From Hymenobacter radiodurans (GTDB lineage Bacteria; Bacteroidota; Bacteroidia; Cytophagales; Hymenobacteraceae), in assembly GCF_004355185.1 (NCBI RefSeq), contig NZ_CP037922.1:3876001-3940000 (forward strand): DNA of 64,000 bases. Reading direction: 5' to 3'. The notes under the pieces are model-generated. The model did not search any database. It worked only from the letters and a program-made list of their open reading frames with translations, and was not told the DNA's origin. Made by a program: the position numbers and the translations under genes. Below are positions 43,302 through 51,970 of the stretch, piece after piece (the first letter of the stretch is position 1; the number at the start of each line of letters is the position of its first letter).

Positions 43302-43377
43302 AGCCATGCCGAGTGGAGCGAAGCAACTTCATTCGCTTCGTAATCAGCCTTGTTGCTTCGGTCGGCTCTGTATGCTA
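43302..43377. repeat. decayed palindromic repeat, probably family 1
   Basis: AGCCATGCCGAGTGGAGCGA and AGCAAC on the left, GTTGCTTCGGTCGGCTCTGT on the right. The core GCGAAGC/GCTTCG and the ATGC/CTCTG ends recall the GTCATGCAGAGCG family, with many changes. It lies between the anti-sigma and DUF4097 genes of module A. Confidence 0.45.
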
Positions 43378-43384
43378 TTGCGCT

Positions 43385-44236
43385 TTATATCTGTATCAGC
43401 TGGCCCAGCCCCGATTCTGCCTGCTGCCGCACAATGGGTAAGGCATCGCGGCGCTGCGACAAACGTTCCAGTTCCGGCACCGCTCGCCGCTCGCGCAGGG
43501 CTACCAGTAGCTCAATGAGCATGATTTGCACGTTGGGGTCGGTCTGAATGGTAAGCGACTGCACGAAGGCCTCCCTTACCCGGGGGTCGTCGCGAAGGCG
43601 GTATAGTGCCTGCCCGGCAGCTAGTCGCACGTTCGTATTCGGGTCGAAGTTGAGCGTATTGATAAGCGCCTGCACTGTTGGGTCGGCACTGCCCTTTACT
43701 TCCCCAGCCATCTCATTTACCAGCTGAATCCGGTCGCTGGCGGAGAGGGAAGGCACTGCAGGATTTACCTTGAGAGTACCCAAGCGTGAGTCAGCCGTTG
43801 TAGCTACCGGGCTGATGCCAGCAACATCAGCGCCTAACGGCCGCCACAAGTTGCCCAGCAGCACACCCGTAGCCAGCAGCACAAGGCTGGCGGCAATCCG
43901 TAGCCACCACATTCCCGACTGCTCCGACGTGGCAGGCTCTAGGCGCACCACTTTCGCCTCACGCACTTCTGATTCAGGCTTTGCCAGCGCCGCTTTTTCT
44001 CGTTCTAGCGCGGCCATAAAGTTTACGCGCAATGCTAGTGGAGGAGTGATAGGCTCGGCAGCTTCAAATTTGGTCCCCAACTCCTGCAACTGCGCCACGC
44101 GCTCCTGGCAGCGGGGGCACGTAGCTACGTGGGCCGCCATCTGGGCCGTCTGAGCCGGAGGCAGGCTGTGCTCGGCATAGTCAACCAGCAGGTCGGCTAC
44201 ATCAAGGCATTCGGAAGAATTAGGCGTGATATTCAT
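43385..44236 (-). CDS. anti-sigma factor with HEAT repeats (module A)
   Basis: 283 residues. N-terminal zinc-finger anti-sigma motif HVATCPRCQERV (His-Cys-Cys), an Ala/Glu linker, a membrane span WWLRIAASLVLLATGVLLGNLW near 150-172, and an extracytoplasmic part with HEAT-like repeats (DPNTNVRLAAGQALYRLRDD, DPNVQIMLIELLVALRERR). It should hold the ECF sigma factor encoded five bases upstream. The same architecture occurs at 55947-56858. Confidence 0.9.
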   Translation of the reverse strand: MNITPNSSECLDVADLLVDYAEHSLPPAQTAQMAAHVATCPRCQERVAQLQELGTKFEAAEPITPPLALRVNFMAALEREKAALAKPESEVREAKVVRLEPATSEQSGMWWLRIAASLVLLATGVLLGNLWRPLGADVAGISPVATTADSRLGTLKVNPAVPSLSASDRIQLVNEMAGEVKGSADPTVQALINTLNFDPNTNVRLAAGQALYRLRDDPRVREAFVQSLTIQTDPNVQIMLIELLVALRERRAVPELERLSQRRDALPIVRQQAESGLGQLIQI

Positions 44237-44241
44237 GGTTG

Positions 44242-44781
44242 TTAGTTGAAATAGATGGTGCGCAAGGCTTGTAAGGCCCGGTGCGCTTTTACTTTGGCCG
44301 CGCCCGCTGTGCAGCCCAGCATGTCGGCTATCTCCTCGTAGCTGAAACCCTGGAAGCGATGCAGTACCAGAATTTCGTGCTGAGCCGGGGAGAGCTGAGC
44401 CATTGCTTCGTGCAAATCCTGTTCGCGGTCGGCGGCGGCCGTGTGGCGGAAGGCGGCTCCGCCCAATGCCCCTTTACGCTCTACTTCCACCACGTCGGCA
44501 GTGCGCATGCGCTGCTGGCGCTGCCAGTGGTCGGTGTGCACGTTGCGGGCCAGTTGGTAAGCCCAGGCTCGGAAGGGCTGACCGGGCCGGTAGCTGGCCC
44601 GGTACTTCAGCAGGCGCTCAAACACCGTTTGCGTAAGGTCCTGGCTAGTTTCGTAGTCGCTGGTGAGGCGGTAGAGGAAGTTGAACAGTGGCCCCTGATA
44701 GCGTTCAAACAACGGCACTACCTGGTCGAGGTCATCGGCCTGCACAGCTGCCATTAGTTCTTCGTCGCTTCTGGTTTCCAC
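44242..44781 (-). CDS. ECF RNA polymerase sigma factor (module A)
   Basis: 179 residues from a GTG at 44781 (METRSDEELMAAVQADDLDQ). Region 2: LFERYQGPLFNFLYRLTSDY, TQTVFERLLKYRASY, FRAWAYQLARNVHTDHWQRQ; region 4: LSPAQHEILVLHRFQGFSYEEIADMLGCTAGAAKVKAHRAL. No extra domains. Heads a run of four co-oriented genes with a HEAT anti-sigma and two DUF4097 proteins. Confidence 0.93.
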   Translation of the reverse strand: METRSDEELMAAVQADDLDQVVPLFERYQGPLFNFLYRLTSDYETSQDLTQTVFERLLKYRASYRPGQPFRAWAYQLARNVHTDHWQRQQRMRTADVVEVERKGALGGAAFRHTAAADREQDLHEAMAQLSPAQHEILVLHRFQGFSYEEIADMLGCTAGAAKVKAHRALQALRTIYFN

Positions 44782-44948
44782 CGCGTGAGTTTTGGGGTTG
44801 AATTGCAGCGAGTACCGGGAGATTGGGTAATCGTTACAAGGGTGTTGAAATATTTTTTCAGGAAGGCAAAAGGTAGCTAAAACCCCAGCCTCATGCTGAC
44901 AATTGCCCGGCTACTTATTTAGCTAAGACTTTATCACAAACCACAAGC

Positions 44949-44992
44949 AAAAAAGTCCCCCGCTGTAGCTGAGGTACAGTGGGGGCTTTTTT
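44949..44992. terminator. terminator hairpin
   Basis: AAAAAAGTCCCCCGCTGTA and TACAGTGGGGGCTTTTTT around a 7-base loop. Confidence 0.78.
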
Positions 44993-45095
44993 AGTAAGCA
45001 TAGCTTGAAGATGCCTACTATGATTTGCTATGGTTAAAGTCGAATGGTAGAGCACCACTGGTTACCCTCCCCGCCTAACTAAAATATGTGCACGC

Positions 45096-45129
45096 AAAAA
45101 AGCCTGGCTCCTCTCGGAACCAGGCTTTT
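45096..45129. terminator. terminator of the M16 protease gene
   Basis: AAAAAAGCCTGG / CCAGGCTTTT hairpin 22 bases after the M16 stop on the minus strand. Confidence 0.8.
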
Positions 45130-45151
45130 CAGGCTAGTCTACTAGAAAAGG

Positions 45152-48100
45152 CTACTTGGTCTTTTCTGTTTTCTCTTTAATCTTCATCTTTTTGCCGTCT
45201 TCTTTCATTTTCCGCTTGGCCTTTTTATCCGTGGCCGGCGCCGCTTCGGGCGCGGCGGCCGCCGGGGCCACGACGTTGTAGGAAGCGGACATGTCGGCTT
45301 TGACGGGGTTGCCATCCAGGTCCAGTTCGATGACTTCATAGCCCAGCTTCTGGAGCTCGGGCAGCTGCTGCTTATCGCCGGTCACTACCAACACCATGCT
45401 TTCTAGGGGCAGATACTTCGCGGCGCTGGCCTTCACGTCTTCTTTCGTGAAGTTCTGCAAGATCTCCGTTTGCTTTTTCAGGTAATCCGGCGTCAGGTCG
45501 TACTCCAATAAACGACCCAGGAAGGCGGCTTTCTGCTGGCCAGTTTCGTAACGCAAGGCATCGTTCTGGCCCACCGACGACTTGAGGAACGCCAACTCTT
45601 CATCCGTAATCCCAGTCTTGCGATACGAGTCGATTTCCTTGACAAACTCTTTCACCGACGCAGCCGTAGCATCGGCCCGCACACCCGCGCTAGCCGTAAA
45701 GGGCCCAGCGTAGCGGCTACCGGAGTAGCCTGACCCAGCCCCATAGGTGTAGCCTTTGTCCTCGCGCAAATTCAAGTTGATGCGCGAGTTGAAGGCGCCA
45801 CCTAGAACGTAGTTCGAGAGGTAGGCTTTGTAGTAATCGCCCGTCGCATCGTAGGGCAAGGCCACATAGCCAATACGTATTTCCGATTGCGCGGCCCCGT
45901 CCTTATTCACAAAGTAGAGCTTGGTCTTGTCAGGTTTGGAGGCCACCGTAGCAGCTGGAAGGGTTACTTCCTTGCGGCTCCAGTTTTGTAAGAAGCCTAG
46001 CTTCGAGACCAGCGCCTGCTGCTCCACGTCGCCCACGGCCACGAGGTGCGAGATGTTGGGTGCGTAGTTCTGGGCGTAGAATTGCTTCACGTCGTCCAGG
46101 CTGATGCTCTGCACCGAGTTCTGCGTGCCGCTCACCGGGATGCTCATGATGTTCTCGGCGCCATACAGCAGGCGGCTATACGTCTTGTTGGCAATCGTGA
46201 CCGGCTGCGTGTTCTGGTTGGCAATGCCTTCCAGGGTCTGCTTCTTGATGCGCGCAAAGTCGGCTGCATCAAAGCGCGGACGCATCAAGCGCTCTTCTAC
46301 TAAGGCAAGGGTCTGGTCCAGGTTTTTGGTTAACGACTGCACGTACACCGTCGTGTTGTCGGCGCCGGCGCTAACCTGCACGGTGCTACCCAAGCGGTTT
46401 AGGGCCGCGGTAAACTCTTCGCCTGAGTATTTCTGCGAGCCTTCATTGAGCATGGCTGCCGTGAGCGAGGCGATGCCCGCTTTGGTGCGGTCAGCTTGCT
46501 CTAAGCGGTGGCCGCCGCGAATGGTCAGCAGCATGGTCACGGAGGGGATTTCGGTGTTGCGGGTGCCCATCACGCGCAAACCATTCTTGAATTGCTCCTG
46601 CCATACCGCGGGTACTTGCACGACGGGGTTGGTGCCGCTCTTGGGCTGCTTGCTGCGGTCAAACGTATCCTTGGCTTTGACGTAGGTCAGGCCTTTATAG
46701 ACATCCGCCGGGGCTTGGTAGCCTTCTTGGGAAACCGTATAGTTATCTGCCTTCGCGAGCAGATTAGGAGCCGTCTTGGGCACTACGCTTACAAATATCG
46801 CTTTCTTGCCTTTGATGTATTGGTTGTAGACGCGCACCACATCGGCTTTGGTCAGGGCGCGTAAGCGCTTCAGATCTTCTGGCAAGCGGTTCGGGTTGCC
46901 GGTGTAGGTCTGGTAGGCAGCTAGCTGCGAGACCTTACCGCTGACGCTTGCTAGGCTGTTAATTATCTGCGCTTCCCGGCTCGACTTGAAGCGCTGTACC
47001 TGCTCGTCGCTGACGCCGGTTTTTTCAAACTCGGCCAGGGTCTGACGCACGAGTACCTCCGTGCTATCCAAACCTTTGCCAGGGAAACTTAGAGCCGTGA
47101 TGTTAAATTCTCCGGCCAACTCCGAACAGGGGTGAGAAGCCGACGCTTGAACGGCTTTCTGGTTCTTGACCAAGTTTTTATAGAGCAGTGAATTCTTACC
47201 CCGCCCCATAATTTCTGCCAACGCATCCAGTGGTGTTTCGTCGGGGTGGTACTGCGGGACAGTCGGAAACACCATTTGCAGCATGGGGAAGCGCACATTG
47301 TCTTCGTAGCTGACATAACGGTCGGCCGTGAGCTTGGGCGCAGGCAGCTTCATGTTCTCTACGGCCGGACCGCGATTGATAGAGCCGAAATACTTCTCGA
47401 CCAGCTTCACTACCTCGGCCGGCTTCACGTCGCCACCAACTGTCAGCGTGGCGTTATTGGGGCCGTACCAGCGCAGGAAGAAGTTCTTTAGATCATTTAC
47501 GTCCGAGCGGTCCAGGTCTTCCAAGTAGCCAATGACATCCCAGGAATAGGGATGGCCATAGGGGTACAGGGCTTTATACAGCGTTTCTTCGGCTCGGCCA
47601 TAGGGTACGTTGTCCACGCCCTGACCTCGTTCATTTTTGACGGTTGAGCGCTGCACCTCAAACTTTTGCTGCGTTACCGCGTCGAGTAGGAAACCCATCC
47701 GGTCGGCTTCCAGCCACAAGGCCGTTTCGAGCTGATTGTTCGGCACAGTTTCAAAATAATTGGTGCGGTCCCGGTTGGTAGTCCCGTTCAGATTGCCGCC
47801 CGAGGCCGTTACGGTTTTAAAGTGCTGTTCGTCGGCCACGTTGTCCGAGCCCTGGAACATCATGTGCTCGAAGAAGTGGGCAAAGCCCGACTTGCCCAGC
47901 GATTCGCGGGCGGAACCCACGTGGTAGGTGACGTCGACATGCACCAGCGGGTCGCTGTGGTCTTCGTGCACGAGTAGCGTCAGGCCATTAGGCAGCACGT
48001 ACTTCTCGTAGGGAATCACCAGCTCCGAGCCCTTGCGGGTGACTTTCTCAACCAACTTAGTGCCCCCGGGTGCAGGCGCTGGCTTGGTGATTTTCTTCGG

Positions 48101-48181
48101 GGCGGGTGTTTGCTGAGCCACGACTGGGGGCAAGGCTAGGGTAAGGCCTAGGCCCAATAGCCACAAGGATTTAAGGGGCAT
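45152..48181 (-). CDS. M16 zinc metallopeptidase, two-domain (pitrilysin-like), exported
   Basis: 1009 residues with signal MPLKSLWLLGLGLTLALPPVVA. The first M16 half has the inverted zinc motif HFFEH (H102, E105, H106) and a downstream Glu within WLEADRMGFLLDAV...E; the second half (from about residue 530) repeats the fold without a zinc motif (VPAVWQEQFKNGLRVMGTRN). The last 30 residues are Lys/Glu-rich. Periplasmic peptide or misfolded-protein degradation is likely. It lies between the two sigma modules on the same strand. Confidence 0.93.
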   Translation of the reverse strand: MPLKSLWLLGLGLTLALPPVVAQQTPAPKKITKPAPAPGGTKLVEKVTRKGSELVIPYEKYVLPNGLTLLVHEDHSDPLVHVDVTYHVGSARESLGKSGFAHFFEHMMFQGSDNVADEQHFKTVTASGGNLNGTTNRDRTNYFETVPNNQLETALWLEADRMGFLLDAVTQQKFEVQRSTVKNERGQGVDNVPYGRAEETLYKALYPYGHPYSWDVIGYLEDLDRSDVNDLKNFFLRWYGPNNATLTVGGDVKPAEVVKLVEKYFGSINRGPAVENMKLPAPKLTADRYVSYEDNVRFPMLQMVFPTVPQYHPDETPLDALAEIMGRGKNSLLYKNLVKNQKAVQASASHPCSELAGEFNITALSFPGKGLDSTEVLVRQTLAEFEKTGVSDEQVQRFKSSREAQIINSLASVSGKVSQLAAYQTYTGNPNRLPEDLKRLRALTKADVVRVYNQYIKGKKAIFVSVVPKTAPNLLAKADNYTVSQEGYQAPADVYKGLTYVKAKDTFDRSKQPKSGTNPVVQVPAVWQEQFKNGLRVMGTRNTEIPSVTMLLTIRGGHRLEQADRTKAGIASLTAAMLNEGSQKYSGEEFTAALNRLGSTVQVSAGADNTTVYVQSLTKNLDQTLALVEERLMRPRFDAADFARIKKQTLEGIANQNTQPVTIANKTYSRLLYGAENIMSIPVSGTQNSVQSISLDDVKQFYAQNYAPNISHLVAVGDVEQQALVSKLGFLQNWSRKEVTLPAATVASKPDKTKLYFVNKDGAAQSEIRIGYVALPYDATGDYYKAYLSNYVLGGAFNSRINLNLREDKGYTYGAGSGYSGSRYAGPFTASAGVRADATAASVKEFVKEIDSYRKTGITDEELAFLKSSVGQNDALRYETGQQKAAFLGRLLEYDLTPDYLKKQTEILQNFTKEDVKASAAKYLPLESMVLVVTGDKQQLPELQKLGYEVIELDLDGNPVKADMSASYNVVAPAAAAPEAAPATDKKAKRKMKEDGKKMKIKEKTEKTK

Positions 48182-48581
48182 AAAACGGACGTTCTACGGG
48201 GGGTGAAAAAGGAAGTGAGGCGAGAGAATATGATCGACCAGAAAGGAAGGCGCATATTTCCATCCAATATTACCTATTTTTTATGATGTTTTTAGCTGGC
48301 TAGCTGGTTGAAAATAGGGAAGGTTTTGCCCCCGTTTAAGCCACCCCATAGCTACTGCTGGCATTGTTCTTTATATAGTAGTAGTGGTGCCTTGTAACTG
48401 ATTCCGCAAAGGCCCACAAGAGGAAGTGCGGATGGCTCACCTTCTAGCAGCTCCTTGCAATGATCAGGAGTAGAATTTAACACACATCTTATTTGTGGTA
48501 CTAGGCAACTGTCTATCTTCTACAAAAAAGCCCCCAGCTGTAACCGCGCTACAGTGGGGGGCTTTTTCGAGAAAGAGGATG
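48182..48581. other. 400-base intergenic region upstream of the M16 gene
   Basis: Contains the terminator at 48524-48568 of the receptor gene and the M16 promoter region. Nothing coding was found; TTTTGCCCCCG occurs near 48325. Confidence 0.5.
48524..48568. terminator. terminator of the receptor gene
   Basis: AAAAAAGCCCCCAGCTGTA and TACAGTGGGGGGCTTTTT: arms match except that the left has five C and the right six G. Loop about 10 bases. Confidence 0.83.
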
Positions 48582-51050
48582 TTACGATCCGCCGGCCCGG
48601 CGCTTCTCATCCTCGGCGCCACCTTGCCGGCGACGCGTAGGCGCTAGTTTATCGTTGCCAAAACGATAGGTAAAGGAGAGCGTGGCCACGCGCGAATCTT
48701 GGCGCTGGTAGAAGCGCTCCACGTAGTTATCGTAGGCCGAAACGGCGCGCACTCTATTCATATAAAACAGGTCCGTCACGTTCAGCTTGATGTTGCCCTT
48801 CCGGTCCCACACCGATTTCTGCACGCCCAACGACACTTGTCCGTTTGGCTTCACGCGCAGGAAACCGTACTGTTCGCCCGATTGAAAGCGGGTATTCAAT
48901 TCTGCCCCCCAGCCCTTCTCAAACGTGAAGGTGCTGTTGCTGGTGATGTTAAAGGCCGGCCGACCTTTATCGAGCGAGGTGCCGGCCAAGTCGCCAACGA
49001 AGCGGCTGTAATAGAACACGGCGTTGTTGTAAATCTGCCACCACTTCTTGACTTCCAACGGAGCCGTCAGCGTCAGAGCGTAGTAATCCTGACGGCTCAG
49101 GTTTACGCTGGTTGATACAACGGTCGAGTCCGTTTCGGGCTGCACCACGCCAATAATAGGCTGATCGGTGCGGCTGTAGCTGAGCGTGCTAGTAAATTTC
49201 TGCTTGAAGGTGTGCGACAACTCCACGTTGTAGCTGGTTTCGGGCAACAGATTTGGGTTGCCCGCTCCCGAAGTAGTTGGATTGATAATAATCCGGAAAG
49301 GGTTGAGCTGGCCGTAAGAAGGGCGGTTGATACGGCGGCTTAAGGTCAGGTTCACCTCGTTTTTGTCGTTGATAGTGCGCTTAATAGCCGCACTGGGAAA
49401 CAGCTGAGCGTAGTTGCGGCGAAACGAGCTATCGCCGACCACCTGGCGGCCGATGGCCTTAGTTTGCTCTACTCGCAACCCGGCCTGCAAGCTGGTCTTA
49501 GCCAATGTCCGATTCAGGTTCACGTACGCTGCTCCAATGTTCTCCTCGTACTTAAAGCGGTTGGTACGGCTGGTGTCAATGGTCGTGACGCTGCCTTCGG
49601 TATTGCGAAATACCACGTCATTATCAGATGTTACTCGACTGATTTTGGCGCCCGCCTCCAACCGCGTTTTGCGGGCCAATGGCTGAATATAATCCGCTTT
49701 GGCCGACATGATGGCCAGATCTCCCTCCTGGTCGCCTACGAGCAGATTACTGGTTCGCTCGCGCAGCAAATACTCGGTGCGCTGTCCCTGGAATCGGTCG
49801 AGGGTATAGCGGGCGTAGTCTACGTCGGCGGTCACTTCGCCGCTATTGGCTGAGTCGGCAAAAGTGTGCTTGAAGTTCAGGTTAGCCGTGCCATTTGCCG
49901 ACCGAAAATTTCGGTCGGTAGTAGCCGTGTACAAGTCGGCCAGACCGCCCGTAGCGTCGAAAAGCGAGGTATTGTTGCGCGCTAAGCCCGGTCCTTTATT
50001 AGATAGGCCGCTGAAGGCCGCGCCCACCACGGTACGCTCCGAGATATTATAATCCAGACCGGCCCGGCCGCTGTGTGTTTTTGAGCGGCTTTGGCTGCTG
50101 TTTTGTTGGTCGCTGCTACCGGTCAGCACTTGGCGGCCCGTACTATTATCAAAGAAATTGCGGTAGATATCCAGTTTGCCAATGCCTTCGCGGTCGGAAT
50201 AGGTATAGCTCCCAAATGTATTCAAGCCTTTGCGGCGGTTGTTCACAGAAAAGCCCCCCGTCAGCTTATCGTAGGGGCTGCGGCCGTAGCTGGCATTCAC
50301 CGAGCCATTGGTGCCCTGCCGCTGGTCCTTTTTGAGGTTGATGGCAATGATACCCGCGCCGCCCTGGGCGTCGTACTTGGCCGGCGGATTCGTTATCAGC
50401 TCAATGCTTTTCAATTGGTCGGCGGGCAAGGCGCGTAGATAGTCAGCTAGCTCGGTGCCGGTCATGGGTTGGCGCTTGCCATCAATGAGTACTAATACGC
50501 CCTGACGGCCACGCAACGCTAAGTTGTCGCTGCCATCCACGGTTACGCCGGGGGCCCGATTGAGCACGTCGAGCGTGGTGTTGCCAGCGGCCAGCGTCGA
50601 GCCTTCCACGTTTACTACCGTGCGGTCGGCTAGGCGTTCATAGAGTGGTTTTTGGCCAATTACCGTCACCTCTTTCAGCGCCGTAGCCTGGCTCGACTTC
50701 AGCACTAAAGCGGGCAGCGTGTAGTTTTCCGTCGTCACTTCAAACGGCCCCGACCACATCCGCACAAACCCCACTTGCGCCGCCGACACCAAGTACCGCC
50801 CCGCCGCCGCCTGCTCGAAACGAAATGCTCCCTGCGCATCGCTAAACTCGGTTTTGACCATGGCAGAATCGGCGGCCCGGTGCAGCGTGACGGTGGCATA
50901 CTCAATGCCAGCACCCGCATCGGCACTACGCACAGTACCGCTCACCCGACCCTGAGCCGCTGCACTCAAGCCAGCCAGTAAGCCAGGTATAAGAAGATAA
51001 AAAACGCGCTTTGCAGCCAGTGAGCGCCGAAAAAATGGAAGACGTAGCAT
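48582..51050 (-). CDS. TonB-receptor-like outer-membrane beta-barrel protein (OMP_b-brl_3 type)
   Basis: 822 residues. Signal segment VFYLLIPGLLAGLSAAAQ, carboxypeptidase-regulatory domain (GRVSGTVRSADAGAGIEYA), plug domain with KEVTVIGQKPLYERLADRTV, VDGSDNLALRGRQGVLVLID and SIELITNPPAKYDAQGGAG, then a barrel (GLRVEQTKAIGRQ, LTLSRRINRPSYGQLNPF, PNLLPETSYNVELSH). No SusD partner follows, so substrate and energy coupling are unknown. MarR regulator gene lies directly upstream on the same strand. Confidence 0.9.
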   Translation of the reverse strand: MLRLPFFRRSLAAKRVFYLLIPGLLAGLSAAAQGRVSGTVRSADAGAGIEYATVTLHRAADSAMVKTEFSDAQGAFRFEQAAAGRYLVSAAQVGFVRMWSGPFEVTTENYTLPALVLKSSQATALKEVTVIGQKPLYERLADRTVVNVEGSTLAAGNTTLDVLNRAPGVTVDGSDNLALRGRQGVLVLIDGKRQPMTGTELADYLRALPADQLKSIELITNPPAKYDAQGGAGIIAINLKKDQRQGTNGSVNASYGRSPYDKLTGGFSVNNRRKGLNTFGSYTYSDREGIGKLDIYRNFFDNSTGRQVLTGSSDQQNSSQSRSKTHSGRAGLDYNISERTVVGAAFSGLSNKGPGLARNNTSLFDATGGLADLYTATTDRNFRSANGTANLNFKHTFADSANSGEVTADVDYARYTLDRFQGQRTEYLLRERTSNLLVGDQEGDLAIMSAKADYIQPLARKTRLEAGAKISRVTSDNDVVFRNTEGSVTTIDTSRTNRFKYEENIGAAYVNLNRTLAKTSLQAGLRVEQTKAIGRQVVGDSSFRRNYAQLFPSAAIKRTINDKNEVNLTLSRRINRPSYGQLNPFRIIINPTTSGAGNPNLLPETSYNVELSHTFKQKFTSTLSYSRTDQPIIGVVQPETDSTVVSTSVNLSRQDYYALTLTAPLEVKKWWQIYNNAVFYYSRFVGDLAGTSLDKGRPAFNITSNSTFTFEKGWGAELNTRFQSGEQYGFLRVKPNGQVSLGVQKSVWDRKGNIKLNVTDLFYMNRVRAVSAYDNYVERFYQRQDSRVATLSFTYRFGNDKLAPTRRRQGGAEDEKRRAGGS

Positions 51051-51217
51051 GTATGTAGGGAGAAATGTATGGACACGATGAGGAACGTGACCATTTTGGC
51101 CACGGTACTGACTAGCAAGAAATCAGGGGCAGCTTACAGCGAAGCTGGGGGGCAAATTTGCCTACTTAGGCGGGCGGCGGACGATAACTTGTGTGCATAG
51201 CAACGACTTTATAGCGC

Positions 51218-51718
51218 TTAAGAACCTTTGGCAACTGGCACAGGATTCTGGGTAGCAGCGTCTGTAATTGGTGTTTCTGTAGGCGTCACCGGTGAGGGAA
51301 GGCAATTCGTATAAATGCGCTCCAAGCTGCGGCGCACCTGATCTAGCGTGGCCTCGTTCAGGCCATCCAGGGCGGTGGCGCGGTTGCTGAGTACCACCGG
51401 CTGCACCGCCACCAGCGTGTCGTGGCCGGCCGCCGTTACCCGCAGTTGGGTGCGCCGACCATCGTTGGGCAATGGTTCGGCTCCTATCAGGCCGCGCTTC
51501 AGCAGCAGCGCGATAATGCGGGCAACCGATGCTTGATCTTTGAAAACCCGGTCGGCGATGTCGGCCTGGGTTAAATCGTCGTGCTCGTCGATCACGCGCA
51601 GCACCAGCCATTGGTCTACCGTGATGTCAATACCAGCTCGATCAATGTTGGCTTGCGCGAACTTGCGGTATTGCCGGATGGCCCGGTCGAGGGAGTAAAA
51701 GAGAATTTCGTTTAGCAT
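51218..51718 (-). CDS. MarR-family transcriptional regulator
   Basis: About 166 residues from the ATG at 51718 (MLNEILFYSLDRAIRQYRKF). Winged helix with DLTQADIADRVFKDQASVARIIALLLKRGLI as recognition part and the wing PLPNDGRRTQLRVTAAG; C-terminal dimerisation helix and a disordered Pro/Thr tail. Two matching 12-base palindromes lie upstream at 51744-51797, consistent with autoregulation. It precedes the TonB-receptor-like gene by 168 bases, so that gene is a likely target. Confidence 0.9.
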   Translation of the reverse strand: MLNEILFYSLDRAIRQYRKFAQANIDRAGIDITVDQWLVLRVIDEHDDLTQADIADRVFKDQASVARIIALLLKRGLIGAEPLPNDGRRTQLRVTAAGHDTLVAVQPVVLSNRATALDGLNEATLDQVRRSLERIYTNCLPSPVTPTETPITDAATQNPVPVAKGS

Positions 51719-51743
51719 CACGAAAGATTTCGTATTACAGACT

Positions 51744-51797
51744 ATGACATATCATTGAAGTTGCATGCAAACGAAATATTTTTTAATGATATATCAT
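51744..51797. promoter_or_regulatory. pair of MarR-type operator palindromes
   Basis: ATGACATATCAT (51744-51755) and ATGATATATCAT (51786-51797), nearly identical 12-base palindromes 42 bases apart, about four helical turns, on one DNA face. They lie between marR (minus) and the tail-specific protease gene (plus). Confidence 0.6.
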
Positions 51798-51970
51798 AAT
51801 GATTGGGGCATGCGTCAGACTTCCTGAAATAATTTCAGCTTTAGGAACAACCTGCTTGCCCGACTTTCATCTTTCTCTTATTCCGGCTTCATATATGTTG
51901 TAGTAGAATCCGTATTATCTCTTTGTCGGGTGTTTTCACCTTGTTTTCTTCTGTTTTGACTCGCTCTGCC

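Larger units (their letters stand above)
44782..45151. other. 370-base intergenic region with two terminators
   Basis: It separates the M16 protease 3' end from the sigma factor start, both on the minus strand. Contains the two hairpins at 44949-44992 and 45096-45129. The promoter of the sigma gene should lie at 44790-44900; TACCTTTTGCC on the minus strand near 44866 is one base off the -7 consensus. No coding frame. Confidence 0.5.
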
